Source: Paludibacter sp. 47-17 (lineage in GTDB: Bacteria > Bacteroidota > Bacteroidia > Bacteroidales > Paludibacteraceae). From it: DNA of 64,000 bases. The position numbers and the translations under genes are program-made. The stretch is from positions 1 through 64,000 of the forward strand of contig MKVT01000015.1 in assembly GCA_001898935.1 (NCBI GenBank). The letters are read 5' to 3'. Positions 25,187-33,440 of the stretch are shown here, piece by piece; position 1 is the stretch's first letter; every line of letters starts with the position of its first letter. The notes beneath the pieces were generated by a model, which had not been told where the DNA came from, did no database searches, and was given only the letters and a program-made list of their open reading frames with translations.

Positions 25187-28100
25187 GCCATTATTTTAAA
25201 GTTGTTGAATTCGCTGGCCCGCGATCCCATGAGGCGCAAACCGATACGTCCGGACGTAAGACTGCCGATCTGCGGCGAAGTCCAGTGATACAATTGCCGG
25301 CGGTTGCCCGAGCGGATTTCCATCCATACCGTATCGCCCTTGCGGATGATGGTGAAATGGTGCAGAACACCCGGTTCGAAAAAACCGGTGTTGAAGTATT
25401 CCGGTTTTAAATCGGTTCCGGCGAGTCCCTTGCCGCTGGCGGGCCTGTACCTGCGGGCCCTTATATAGTCGGCGCCGGGCAGGTTGTTGTCGTTTTCGAA
25501 GGCCGCAAAACTTACATGGAATAAATTCATATGGTCGAAATACTGTTTCATGGCGGGGATTTCGCGTAACGAGTTCCAGCGGGTTATATCCTGCTCGTAC
25601 GGAGGCTCGTTGCTTCCCTGGGCAAAAAGATAGAGGATGTTCACGTAACGTGTAGCCTCGTCGCGGCGGATAAAATCAAATTCGATTTTCAGATCGCCGC
25701 CGAATTCCCGGTTGGTCCAGAGTACCGAATGATCGGCGTCGCTGGCGGGAGTAGGACCGGCTCTGAACAACAGGCTTTTGCGGGTTGCTTGGAGCGAGAG
25801 TTTTTTACCATCGGCAAACCAGTCGTCGAAATCGCTGAATATTACTTTGTTGAAGTTGTTTTTCAGGGTTTCAAATTCATAGTGTTGATGTTGGAAGGTG
25901 CTGTCGGGCAGATACTTGCCAATGAGTTCGGGAAGGATGATGGCATTGAGCCCCCATTGCGCGGTGCTGTTGGTGCTTACCCGTGCATTTTCGTGGAGCA
26001 GGGTATGTACATCGGGAGGCGTCACCGGGCTGCCGCTGTAGAGTTGCGGGAACCGTTCCCTGCTTCCGGAACGTGGGTTCAGGAATTCGCGCCAGGCACG
26101 GGCGGCCAGGTCCGGGTCGTTGAGCGCAGCGGCGGCATAGCCCGTCATGCGCGGGTTCAGAAAGCCTATATCGCCCCACCGGCGGTTGGTAGTGTTGCGG
26201 CGGGGATCGTCGCCGGGCATGCTGTAGTAGGTGCCGTATTCGACCAGTGTTTTTTTGAAAAACGGATGTTCGAGCATATCTTCCAGTTCGGTCAGTAGCT
26301 CGAAACCGCCCATAATCGTGGAGAGATGGTTTTTATTGGTAGCTCCTTCGCGGCCATCGTACCACATACGCCCGGTGGCCGGGTCGTAGCTCAATCCTCC
26401 GGTTCCGGTAAATAAACCGTCGGGCAAGCGCATCAGGCTGTTCAGCCCTTCACGTATCTTATCGCGGTAGCGGGTGTCGCCGCTACGTTCCCATTCGGTG
26501 AGCCAATTGCCGGCCAGGGCCAGCCAGTCGGGTCCCCATCGCAGCCGGGTGGGTCCCCCATAGGGGAATTGCTCTTTCGGCTGAGCGATACGGAGCGGCT
26601 CGAGTTCCATCATAGCCTTTTCTACCTCCAGGGCTTCCCGCATCAGATCGCCGCTGCGTTCGTCGGTAGTGAGGTAGTAGTGAAAACGCTTCCAGGCGGC
26701 CTGTCCGATGCGTGCCTCTTTGGCTCCGCATCCCCAGTGCGATACATTATGGCGCGTGCCCAATCCCTTCATAGGTCCGATGTGATACACATCCACATCG
26801 CCGGTGTGGCGTGTCATGGCTTCGGCCATCCGGAAGATATCGGCCCGGCCGGTGCGTAAAAACGAATACCAGAGCCAGTTATTGGGAGCCAGCTCCGTAT
26901 TGGCCCATGCATAGCCCCCGATGTCGTACCGCCAGGCATGCCGCGACGCATCGTAGGTATGCATCACATCGCCGTAATTCCAGAATCCATACCACTGATG
27001 CTCCTCCACCGCCCGCTGGTAAAAGTGGAACGAGCTGTCGAGCTGTTCTTCCATCCACCGGCGCGTAGGGTTGCTGCGGTCGGGCAAACTCCAGGTGCCG
27101 AACGCCCGGACCCGGTGAAGGTAAGCCGGGACAGGCATCAACCGGTGGGTGCCCACCGCCTGTGTGGCCATGCCGGTGAGTTGCTTCGACGAAGGTAAAG
27201 TGCCGAATACAAACAACGTAAGTTCGTGGGTGCGGGCTACGCCATAGGGCGTGCTGAGTCCCGGCTGCACATCCTCGTAGGTGGCATCCAGGTCGTGGGC
27301 CAGGGTGTCGTAGTGCCGCAGGTCCATCGGGTCGGCATCGGGCGACCAGAACCAGGAGCGGAGGGTAGCTTCGGGGCTGCGCGCTCCTTCGACCTCCATC
27401 GAAACGGGGAACGATTGCCAGAAATCTTTCATCGACAGGCCGACCCCCCCCGACACATCGGCGGCTACCACCATGCCGTCGGAGCGCAGGCCGGTGGTGG
27501 CCTGCAACCACGAGCTGTGCGATTGCGTACGTTTTGCGATGGTAAATCCTCCGGGATGCAGCTGTGTGAGTTTAAACGCGTCCCAGGCCGGCAGGTGCTG
27601 TACCCAATTCCAGGCGGGTTGCTGCGACGGGCTTATTTCGGGTACGCGGTGGCCTGTAGCCTGATGTCCCGCCACATTGCGCAATCCTTCGAGTTGCAGC
27701 GGATGACGGGTCACCAGCGGCTGTACCGGTTCGCGCCAGATACCTCCCCCGGCCGTCGTAAATCCTACGTGCCGGTTATAGAGCGCCTCGCGAAAGGGAA
27801 CCCCGAATTCAATGCCTATTCCGCCGATAAAATCGCGATCCTGATCGCCGTCGTACACAAAGGAATGCACCAGCCGGATCGACTCAATACCTTTGTAGAA
27901 ATAAAGCCGCAGGGTGAAGGGGAGCATTCCCCCGCTTAGGCTGCCGGCGGCTGCAGGTTGGTCGCCGGAAGAGCGAACCTTTTCCGAACCGTACACACCG
28001 CTTACTTTTATCACCACCCGCAAGGGGCCTGCCTGTTCGGTCTCCACCTTTTCGATCGTACCGGCAAGTTGTTCGACCGGAAGATGCCGCGGTAGTTGCC

Positions 28101-28626
28101 GGATAGCATCGCCCCGGTGGAGGCGTGCTATCAGCCGGCCGCGGGAAGCAATTTCCTTTCCATCGAGTGTGACCGACGCAATAATCTCGCTGCCCTTATG
28201 GTTGATGGTGTATGCCCGGTTGCGATCGGTAATAACGGTTTGACCGGGATTGTTGCGCACGGATAAACCTTCTGCAGGCTGTGGAGCGGTGGTGGTAGTG
28301 TGCAGACTAAGCGGCGCTCCGGTCACATCCGGAGCAGCAAAGCCCATCCATTTTACCGATCCATCGGGCCAATAAGCCAGGGGCCAGCTTTGCACAGGCA
28401 AAGCAGTCCCGTCTGCAGTTTTGAGCTCAAAAGCCTGCCGGGCTTTTACCTTTCCTTTTTCGAAGGGTACGCCCCAGCTTTGTCCCATAGGGTGGGAAGG
28501 CGGCGAGCCGATCCATTGCAGCTGAACGATGTGTCCGGCGGAGCCGGTTGCTGCGGCAGCCGGCAGCGATGCCACCAGATTGATCAGCATAAAAATTCCG
28601 GTAAGTACTAACGAAGGTGTTTTCAT
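25177..28626 (-). CDS. PL26-like exo-rhamnogalacturonan lyase with DUF1961 domain
   Basis: A 1149-residue secreted protein (signal peptide MKTPSLVLTGIFMLINLVAS). The N-terminal beta domain has SWGVPFEKGKVKARQAFEL and SWPLAYWPDGSVKWMGFAA, typical of the exo-rhamnogalacturonan lyase family (PL26); the centre is a helical toroid (WRYDIGGYAWANTELAPNNW, RWGPDWLALAGNWLTEWE). Residues from about 930 form a jelly-roll like DUF1961 (FGGDLKIEFDFIRRDEA to GRIGLRLMGSRASEFNNFKI), usually a separate protein encoded beside PL26. Such enzymes release unsaturated galacturonyl-rhamnose from RG-I chain ends by beta-elimination. The stop codon is buried in the hairpin at 25131-25186. It follows the PL11 gene by 10 bp on the same strand, forming a lyase operon. 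Confidence 0.78.
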   Translation of the reverse strand: MKTPSLVLTGIFMLINLVASLPAAAATGSAGHIVQLQWIGSPPSHPMGQSWGVPFEKGKVKARQAFELKTADGTALPVQSWPLAYWPDGSVKWMGFAAPDVTGAPLSLHTTTTAPQPAEGLSVRNNPGQTVITDRNRAYTINHKGSEIIASVTLDGKEIASRGRLIARLHRGDAIRQLPRHLPVEQLAGTIEKVETEQAGPLRVVIKVSGVYGSEKVRSSGDQPAAAGSLSGGMLPFTLRLYFYKGIESIRLVHSFVYDGDQDRDFIGGIGIEFGVPFREALYNRHVGFTTAGGGIWREPVQPLVTRHPLQLEGLRNVAGHQATGHRVPEISPSQQPAWNWVQHLPAWDAFKLTQLHPGGFTIAKRTQSHSSWLQATTGLRSDGMVVAADVSGGVGLSMKDFWQSFPVSMEVEGARSPEATLRSWFWSPDADPMDLRHYDTLAHDLDATYEDVQPGLSTPYGVARTHELTLFVFGTLPSSKQLTGMATQAVGTHRLMPVPAYLHRVRAFGTWSLPDRSNPTRRWMEEQLDSSFHFYQRAVEEHQWYGFWNYGDVMHTYDASRHAWRYDIGGYAWANTELAPNNWLWYSFLRTGRADIFRMAEAMTRHTGDVDVYHIGPMKGLGTRHNVSHWGCGAKEARIGQAAWKRFHYYLTTDERSGDLMREALEVEKAMMELEPLRIAQPKEQFPYGGPTRLRWGPDWLALAGNWLTEWERSGDTRYRDKIREGLNSLMRLPDGLFTGTGGLSYDPATGRMWYDGREGATNKNHLSTIMGGFELLTELEDMLEHPFFKKTLVEYGTYYSMPGDDPRRNTTNRRWGDIGFLNPRMTGYAAAALNDPDLAARAWREFLNPRSGSRERFPQLYSGSPVTPPDVHTLLHENARVSTNSTAQWGLNAIILPELIGKYLPDSTFQHQHYEFETLKNNFNKVIFSDFDDWFADGKKLSLQATRKSLLFRAGPTPASDADHSVLWTNREFGGDLKIEFDFIRRDEATRYVNILYLFAQGSNEPPYEQDITRWNSLREIPAMKQYFDHMNLFHVSFAAFENDNNLPGADYIRARRYRPASGKGLAGTDLKPEYFNTGFFEPGVLHHFTIIRKGDTVWMEIRSGNRRQLYHWTSPQIGSLTSGRIGLRLMGSRASEFNNFKIMADE

Positions 28627-28636
28627 TCGGTATTGG

Positions 28637-31600
28637 TCAGCGTTTTATAATTCGTTCGGTTGTAGTAAAATCGTTCGTTTGAATCTGGATGAAGTAGGGA
28701 CCGGCCTGCAGCGACGATACATTCAGCCGGATCATTTCCACACCTCTGAACTCTTCCGACATCAGCCGGGCGCCCGTGGCCGAGATCACATGCACCTTCA
28801 CCTGTGAAACAGGCTGGCCGAACTTCACCTGAAGTACATCCTGAACCGGGTTCGGATACAACTGCACCCGTGCCGAAACAGTTTCGATACCCGATCCGGT
28901 GGTGACCCTTACTATTCCCGCCTTCTCAAAATCCGACAGGTCCCAGGCCAACCCGGCGCCAGGGTACATCGGGCTGATCGACGCAGGCAAACCGCCGATG
29001 GGTCCGTTCACCAGTTGAAATTCGTTACCGGCGGCCAATTCCGTATCCCCCGTAGTCACAATGCGCAATATCCCCTTCATTTTCAGGGTATCGCCGAGCA
29101 CCAGCCGATCGTTGCCGCCCGTGGCAGGATGAATATCGAAGCTAAGCATACCACCCGCCAGAATTTCGGCACCCTTTTCCAGCGTTAAACTTCCCGTAGG
29201 AGCACCCGGAGCCAATTCCCCGCCCGCTTCCACGATCACGGCACCTCCAACAGTACCGCTACCGCTCAGCCGGCCGTTGCCCATCACGGTAACCGGGCCC
29301 GTACCCGTACCACTGCCGTCGGTCGAATTCACCATCAGCTCACCACCGGCAATCGCAGTGCCTCCGCTGTAGCTGTTGGTATTCGTAAGCGTAAGAGCCC
29401 CGGTGCCCACTTTACGAATCGCAGCCCGAGCGCCCGTGTTGCTGTACTGAGTATTGCTGATCACGCCCTGGAAAGTAGAGCTCGTGTTGCGACCGCCGAT
29501 CTCCCAGGTAATAACTGCATTACCAGTGCCTCCCGCACCCAGCTCCGAACGGCTGGTGCCCGCTAATTCGCCGATGGGCAAGGTGATCGTAGCCGTTGCA
29601 GGATACATCATCGTTACATAATTGTTGAGCACGATACGCGAATTGCCGTAGCCTTTCGTGTTGTAAACCAGGAAACTGCCTCCCGATGGCGAAGCCGTTA
29701 CATTGATCGTACCCTTGAAGGCCGACGCATCGGCCATCAATACATTAGCTGTAGAAGGCGTGAAATAATTGAGCGTACCTTCGCCCGTAATCGAACCGTT
29801 GATGTACGAACGCCCGTCGACAATGAGCGAACCGGTCGATCCCGACGGAATTTTCAGGTTCCAGGTACTTACATTGTCGGTTTCCGGGCTGTTGAACATA
29901 GAGATGCTACCCCCCATCAGCGTGATGGTATCGCCCGAACTCAGACCGGCCGAATTGGCCACATCGTTCAACAAACCTATGCTACCGCCTGCGATAGTGG
30001 TACCCCCTTTGTAGCTGTTGGCCGCAGCAAACGACAACCGGCCCGGCCCCTCCTTCGTGAGTCTGCCGGGACCGCTGATGGTGCCGGTGGCAAGTACGGA
30101 GGACGAATTGCTTACGGCAATTCCACCACCGTTGATTCCCAGCGATATAGCCCTGTCGGTAGTGCTGGTAATTCCCGAATAAGTGAGCTTCCCTCCGTTC
30201 AAAATGAGGTTGGAAGCGCTGTTGGAAGCTGCTCCCAGCGGCGATGCTACTCCTCCGTTGGTAATGGTGTTGGTGGCAATCGAACCTCCTTCGATAACCA
30301 CGGGACCCGTAAAGCTGTTGGTATTGGAAATAAGCAAGGTGCCGGTTCCTTTCTTTGTTATACCTCCGGTTCCGCCGATGGCTCCTGTCCCGCTGAAAGT
30401 ATAATTGGCATCTGCCTCCACGCTCACATGGGCAGGTAATACATTTTCGCTCACATAAACGGTACGCACCTGTCCGTCGTCGTTGAACAGCACCGAATCG
30501 TTGCCTTTAAACCCTCGTACCTGCGTATCGAATTTCCAGTTGCTGGTGACACCGTTGTCCCACCGGTTGTCGATGGCTCCCGTCCAGGTAAGCATCGCCG
30601 GTGCCGCAACATTCAGGGTGATAAGCCCGTTGGAGTTGACAAGATTGTAGCTCAGGTAGGCCGGCACGCCCTCGACGATCAGTTTCGACAATTCGCTCTC
30701 TACTTTGCCCGAACATGCGATAAGCGGGTAACTGCCGGCAACCAGCGAGTAGGTTCCGGTACGAATGATCACCGAAGTAGCCGGTGAAAACCTGAAATCG
30801 CCTTTAATCACCAGGGTGTCGTGGGCAATTACTTTGTTTCCGGACAGCTGTACGTCGAAGTTGAGGGTTGCATTGCCCGGGATGGTAAGGTCCTTTTCCA
30901 GCTGCATCCGGGCCACATCGCCGGCATGTTGGCCGATCTCCAGTGTCGACAGGTGCCGCAGTTCCACCGGTTGACCGAAAGTTCCGTTCCCGCCCAGCGT
31001 GGCAAACGGCTGTACAAAAACCTTACTGTCGGAAAGAATACCGTTGTTGAAAAGCGCACCGTTCCAGATCGTGGTAGCTCCCGAATGGGAATTGTTTTGC
31101 CGGAGAATGAGCGCACCGCTTCCCAGCTTTTTCAGCGCGGTGGATCCTGTCACCGCACCGCTTCCCTGCCATTCCACCGTATAGGTCGAGTTCACCAGGA
31201 TGTCGGAAGGCATAAGCGTACCCGACAGCGTCACCACCGCATCCGACAGGGTGGTGTAGTCGAACAGCACGGCCTCCTGCTGCCGGAAATCGGCAGGCTG
31301 GCCGTTGGCATCCTTCCAGGCCTGCGTCCCGTTGGCATCCCAGGCAGCTCCGTTGCTCCATCGTTTTTGCCGGTTATACACCGGCGATGCAGGAGGAGTT
31401 TCCATATCGCTGCCCATGTAGAAGCCTGCATGCGGAGGCTGGTTGTAAGCCGTGTTTTGCCAGGCGATGGAGGCGCGGTATACGGGGTCGTGCATCAGGG
31501 TATACAGGCGTACCGAGGTGGGGATGGTGGTGGTAAACACCCTTAGTCGCGTATTGTCGCTGGTACGGAACACGACTTCTTCGCGCCAGTCGCCTATCAG

Positions 31601-33184
31601 GTCGGCCGAGAGGTTAGGAGTCGATTTAGTACCGTTGTTCGACGAGCATCCGCTGGCCGAGAGCAAAGTTCCTGCATTGTATTTGGTTATCGAAGTACCA
31701 TCGAGCAGTTCGCTTTCGAGGTCGCCGTCCCAGTAAATCCGGAAATTCATCGACGGACGGCTCGAATTAACCACCACTCCGTTTTTATTCTTAATACCCG
31801 AACTCCCGCTGCTCCACATCTCGAAGCCCCGGTTGCCGGCTACAATATTAGCGGCGAGGCCCCGGCCCACATCGGTACCGGTGTAATTGCCCCAGATCAC
31901 CGTTCCCGTGCGTGCATCGTGCATTTCTTCGCCGTAGGCTGCTCCCGACGATTCGTGTACCGTCCATACTTCCAGTCCTTTGCGGTCGGGGTCGAGGTCG
32001 GAGAGGTGCATGGCATCGCCATGTCCATGTCCGGTGCGATACATCAGTTTTCCATCGTGATCGAGGGCGCCGGCGCCCCAGATAATTTCGTCGAATCCGT
32101 CGTCGTCCACATCGCCGATGCTCATGTTGTGGTTTCCCTGTCCGTACAGTCCGACATTCGAATTACCCGAATCGTAGGTCCATACCGGCGTTAGTGCTCC
32201 GTTGCGGAAATTCCAGGCCGCCACCACCGCCCGCGTATAATAGCCGCGGCACATGATGATACTGGGCAGCACGCCGTCGAGCCAGGCAGTGCCGGCCAGA
32301 AACCGGTCGACCCGGTTGCCGTAATTATCGCCCCACGACGAAACAGTACCTCGGGCAGGCGTGTAATTGACCGTAGCCAGCTCTTCGCCGGTAGCGCCGC
32401 TGAATACCGTCAGGTACTCGGGACCGCTCAGGATATAGCCGCCCGAATTGCGGTAATCGGCCGAATGCGTTGCCGTGGCTGCAGGGCCTTTCGAAATGAA
32501 GTTTCCCTTGCCGTCTTTCGTTCCCGGAGCCGTTTTGCACACAATCTCGGCCCGTCCGTCGCCATCGTAGTCGGCCACCTGAAACTGTGTGTAGTGAGCG
32601 CCGGCACGGATGTTTTTACCCAGATCGATCCGAAACAAAAAGGTGCCGTCGAGTTTATAGCCGTCGAGGTATACATTGCCCGTATAGCCGCTTTGCGAAT
32701 TATCTTTTGCATTGGAGGGGTCCCACTTTACCACCAGGTCGAGGTTGCCGTCGCCATCGAGGTCGCCGGTGCTGCAATCGTTGGGGCTGTAGGTGCAGGT
32801 GCTGGCGTCGGGCATAGTCATACCCGCCGGTACGCGCAGGGGAATGTCGAAATAATTGGTCGTCAGTACCTGGGCTGTCGACGATTCGCCGGTCTCGACT
32901 CCGTCCACCACCGTTTTCACCGTGTAGGAGCTGGCCGATGCCGTTGCGTCGGTATAGTTGGTGGCTCCCGTTAGGGGTTCCTGATTTAATTTAACACCGT
33001 TGCGGTAGAGGTTGAAGGCCGTGTTGTGGGTGTCGGAGCCGAGAAGGCGCCACGATAAAAATACGGAGTTGGAAGATGTTTTCACTGCCACAAGTCCACG
33101 CGAGAGATTTTCCATGATACGTTGCGAAAAACCGGCCATACCGACGAGCAGCAAGAGGTACAAAAAGAGCGATCGTTTAGTCAT
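28637..33184 (-). CDS. PL11 rhamnogalacturonan lyase with autotransporter-type repeats and T9SS domain
   Basis: A 1515-residue secreted enzyme. After a signal peptide (MTKRSLFLYLLLLVGMAGFS) comes the PL11 core, about residues 20-620: MENLSRGLVAVKTSS, CSTGDLDGDGNLDLVVKWDP, VADYDGDGRAEIVCKTAPGTKD, RTGHGHGDAMHLSDLDPDRKG, with many Asp/Gly-rich calcium loops of the eight-bladed propeller. Residues about 650-1430 are beta-solenoid repeats of the autotransporter-associated type, with units near 688, 948, 1048 and 1266 such as GTGALTLTNTNSYSGGTAIA. The last 75 residues (VQLYPNPVQDVLQVKFG onward, ending IIKR) are a type A T9SS sorting domain, so it is exported and probably surface-anchored. It should cleave the RG-I backbone internally. 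ATG 33184 was chosen for the signal peptide. First gene of the lyase operon. Confidence 0.88.
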   Translation of the reverse strand: MTKRSLFLYLLLLVGMAGFSQRIMENLSRGLVAVKTSSNSVFLSWRLLGSDTHNTAFNLYRNGVKLNQEPLTGATNYTDATASASSYTVKTVVDGVETGESSTAQVLTTNYFDIPLRVPAGMTMPDASTCTYSPNDCSTGDLDGDGNLDLVVKWDPSNAKDNSQSGYTGNVYLDGYKLDGTFLFRIDLGKNIRAGAHYTQFQVADYDGDGRAEIVCKTAPGTKDGKGNFISKGPAATATHSADYRNSGGYILSGPEYLTVFSGATGEELATVNYTPARGTVSSWGDNYGNRVDRFLAGTAWLDGVLPSIIMCRGYYTRAVVAAWNFRNGALTPVWTYDSGNSNVGLYGQGNHNMSIGDVDDDGFDEIIWGAGALDHDGKLMYRTGHGHGDAMHLSDLDPDRKGLEVWTVHESSGAAYGEEMHDARTGTVIWGNYTGTDVGRGLAANIVAGNRGFEMWSSGSSGIKNKNGVVVNSSRPSMNFRIYWDGDLESELLDGTSITKYNAGTLLSASGCSSNNGTKSTPNLSADLIGDWREEVVFRTSDNTRLRVFTTTIPTSVRLYTLMHDPVYRASIAWQNTAYNQPPHAGFYMGSDMETPPASPVYNRQKRWSNGAAWDANGTQAWKDANGQPADFRQQEAVLFDYTTLSDAVVTLSGTLMPSDILVNSTYTVEWQGSGAVTGSTALKKLGSGALILRQNNSHSGATTIWNGALFNNGILSDSKVFVQPFATLGGNGTFGQPVELRHLSTLEIGQHAGDVARMQLEKDLTIPGNATLNFDVQLSGNKVIAHDTLVIKGDFRFSPATSVIIRTGTYSLVAGSYPLIACSGKVESELSKLIVEGVPAYLSYNLVNSNGLITLNVAAPAMLTWTGAIDNRWDNGVTSNWKFDTQVRGFKGNDSVLFNDDGQVRTVYVSENVLPAHVSVEADANYTFSGTGAIGGTGGITKKGTGTLLISNTNSFTGPVVIEGGSIATNTITNGGVASPLGAASNSASNLILNGGKLTYSGITSTTDRAISLGINGGGIAVSNSSSVLATGTISGPGRLTKEGPGRLSFAAANSYKGGTTIAGGSIGLLNDVANSAGLSSGDTITLMGGSISMFNSPETDNVSTWNLKIPSGSTGSLIVDGRSYINGSITGEGTLNYFTPSTANVLMADASAFKGTINVTASPSGGSFLVYNTKGYGNSRIVLNNYVTMMYPATATITLPIGELAGTSRSELGAGGTGNAVITWEIGGRNTSSTFQGVISNTQYSNTGARAAIRKVGTGALTLTNTNSYSGGTAIAGGELMVNSTDGSGTGTGPVTVMGNGRLSGSGTVGGAVIVEAGGELAPGAPTGSLTLEKGAEILAGGMLSFDIHPATGGNDRLVLGDTLKMKGILRIVTTGDTELAAGNEFQLVNGPIGGLPASISPMYPGAGLAWDLSDFEKAGIVRVTTGSGIETVSARVQLYPNPVQDVLQVKFGQPVSQVKVHVISATGARLMSEEFRGVEMIRLNVSSLQAGPYFIQIQTNDFTTTERIIKR

Positions 33185-33363
33185 TTGTTCGATGATATTA
33201 AATAGTCGCGCAAAATAACACTTTTTCACTACTGGATACAATAGACATTTGTTCGTTTAAAGGGGACTTTTGTGCATAAATCTTCCGGTCGCCATTCCGG
33301 CGCTGCTTGCATGGATTTCTAGATATATGTACAATTTGACAGTTTCAGATTATTCCCGTTTCG

Positions 33364-33371
33364 TACCTTTG
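33364..33371 (+). promoter_or_regulatory. -7 box of the FAS1-SusCD operon
   Basis: TACCTTTG fits TAnnTTTG, about 70 bp before the first gene at 33441. A TTTG at 33335-33338 lies 25 bp upstream, longer than the usual 19-21 bp, as expected for a promoter that needs an activator such as the HTCS. Confidence 0.5.
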
Positions 33372-33440
33372 TGTCATGTTTTCCGGCCTGGCGCCGGAGA
33401 GGAGAGATTACAGGTTTACTACCTTAAATTTAGTTATAGC

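Noticed and set aside
26879-27511. Minus-strand alternate frame in the PL26-like gene
   Set aside because: High-GC shadow frame; the overlapping lyase frame has clear family motifs and a signal peptide.
29200-31200. Possible DNA tandem repeats in the PL11 gene
   Set aside because: The repetition is at protein level (autotransporter-type units); the DNA units are too diverged to be a repeat array.
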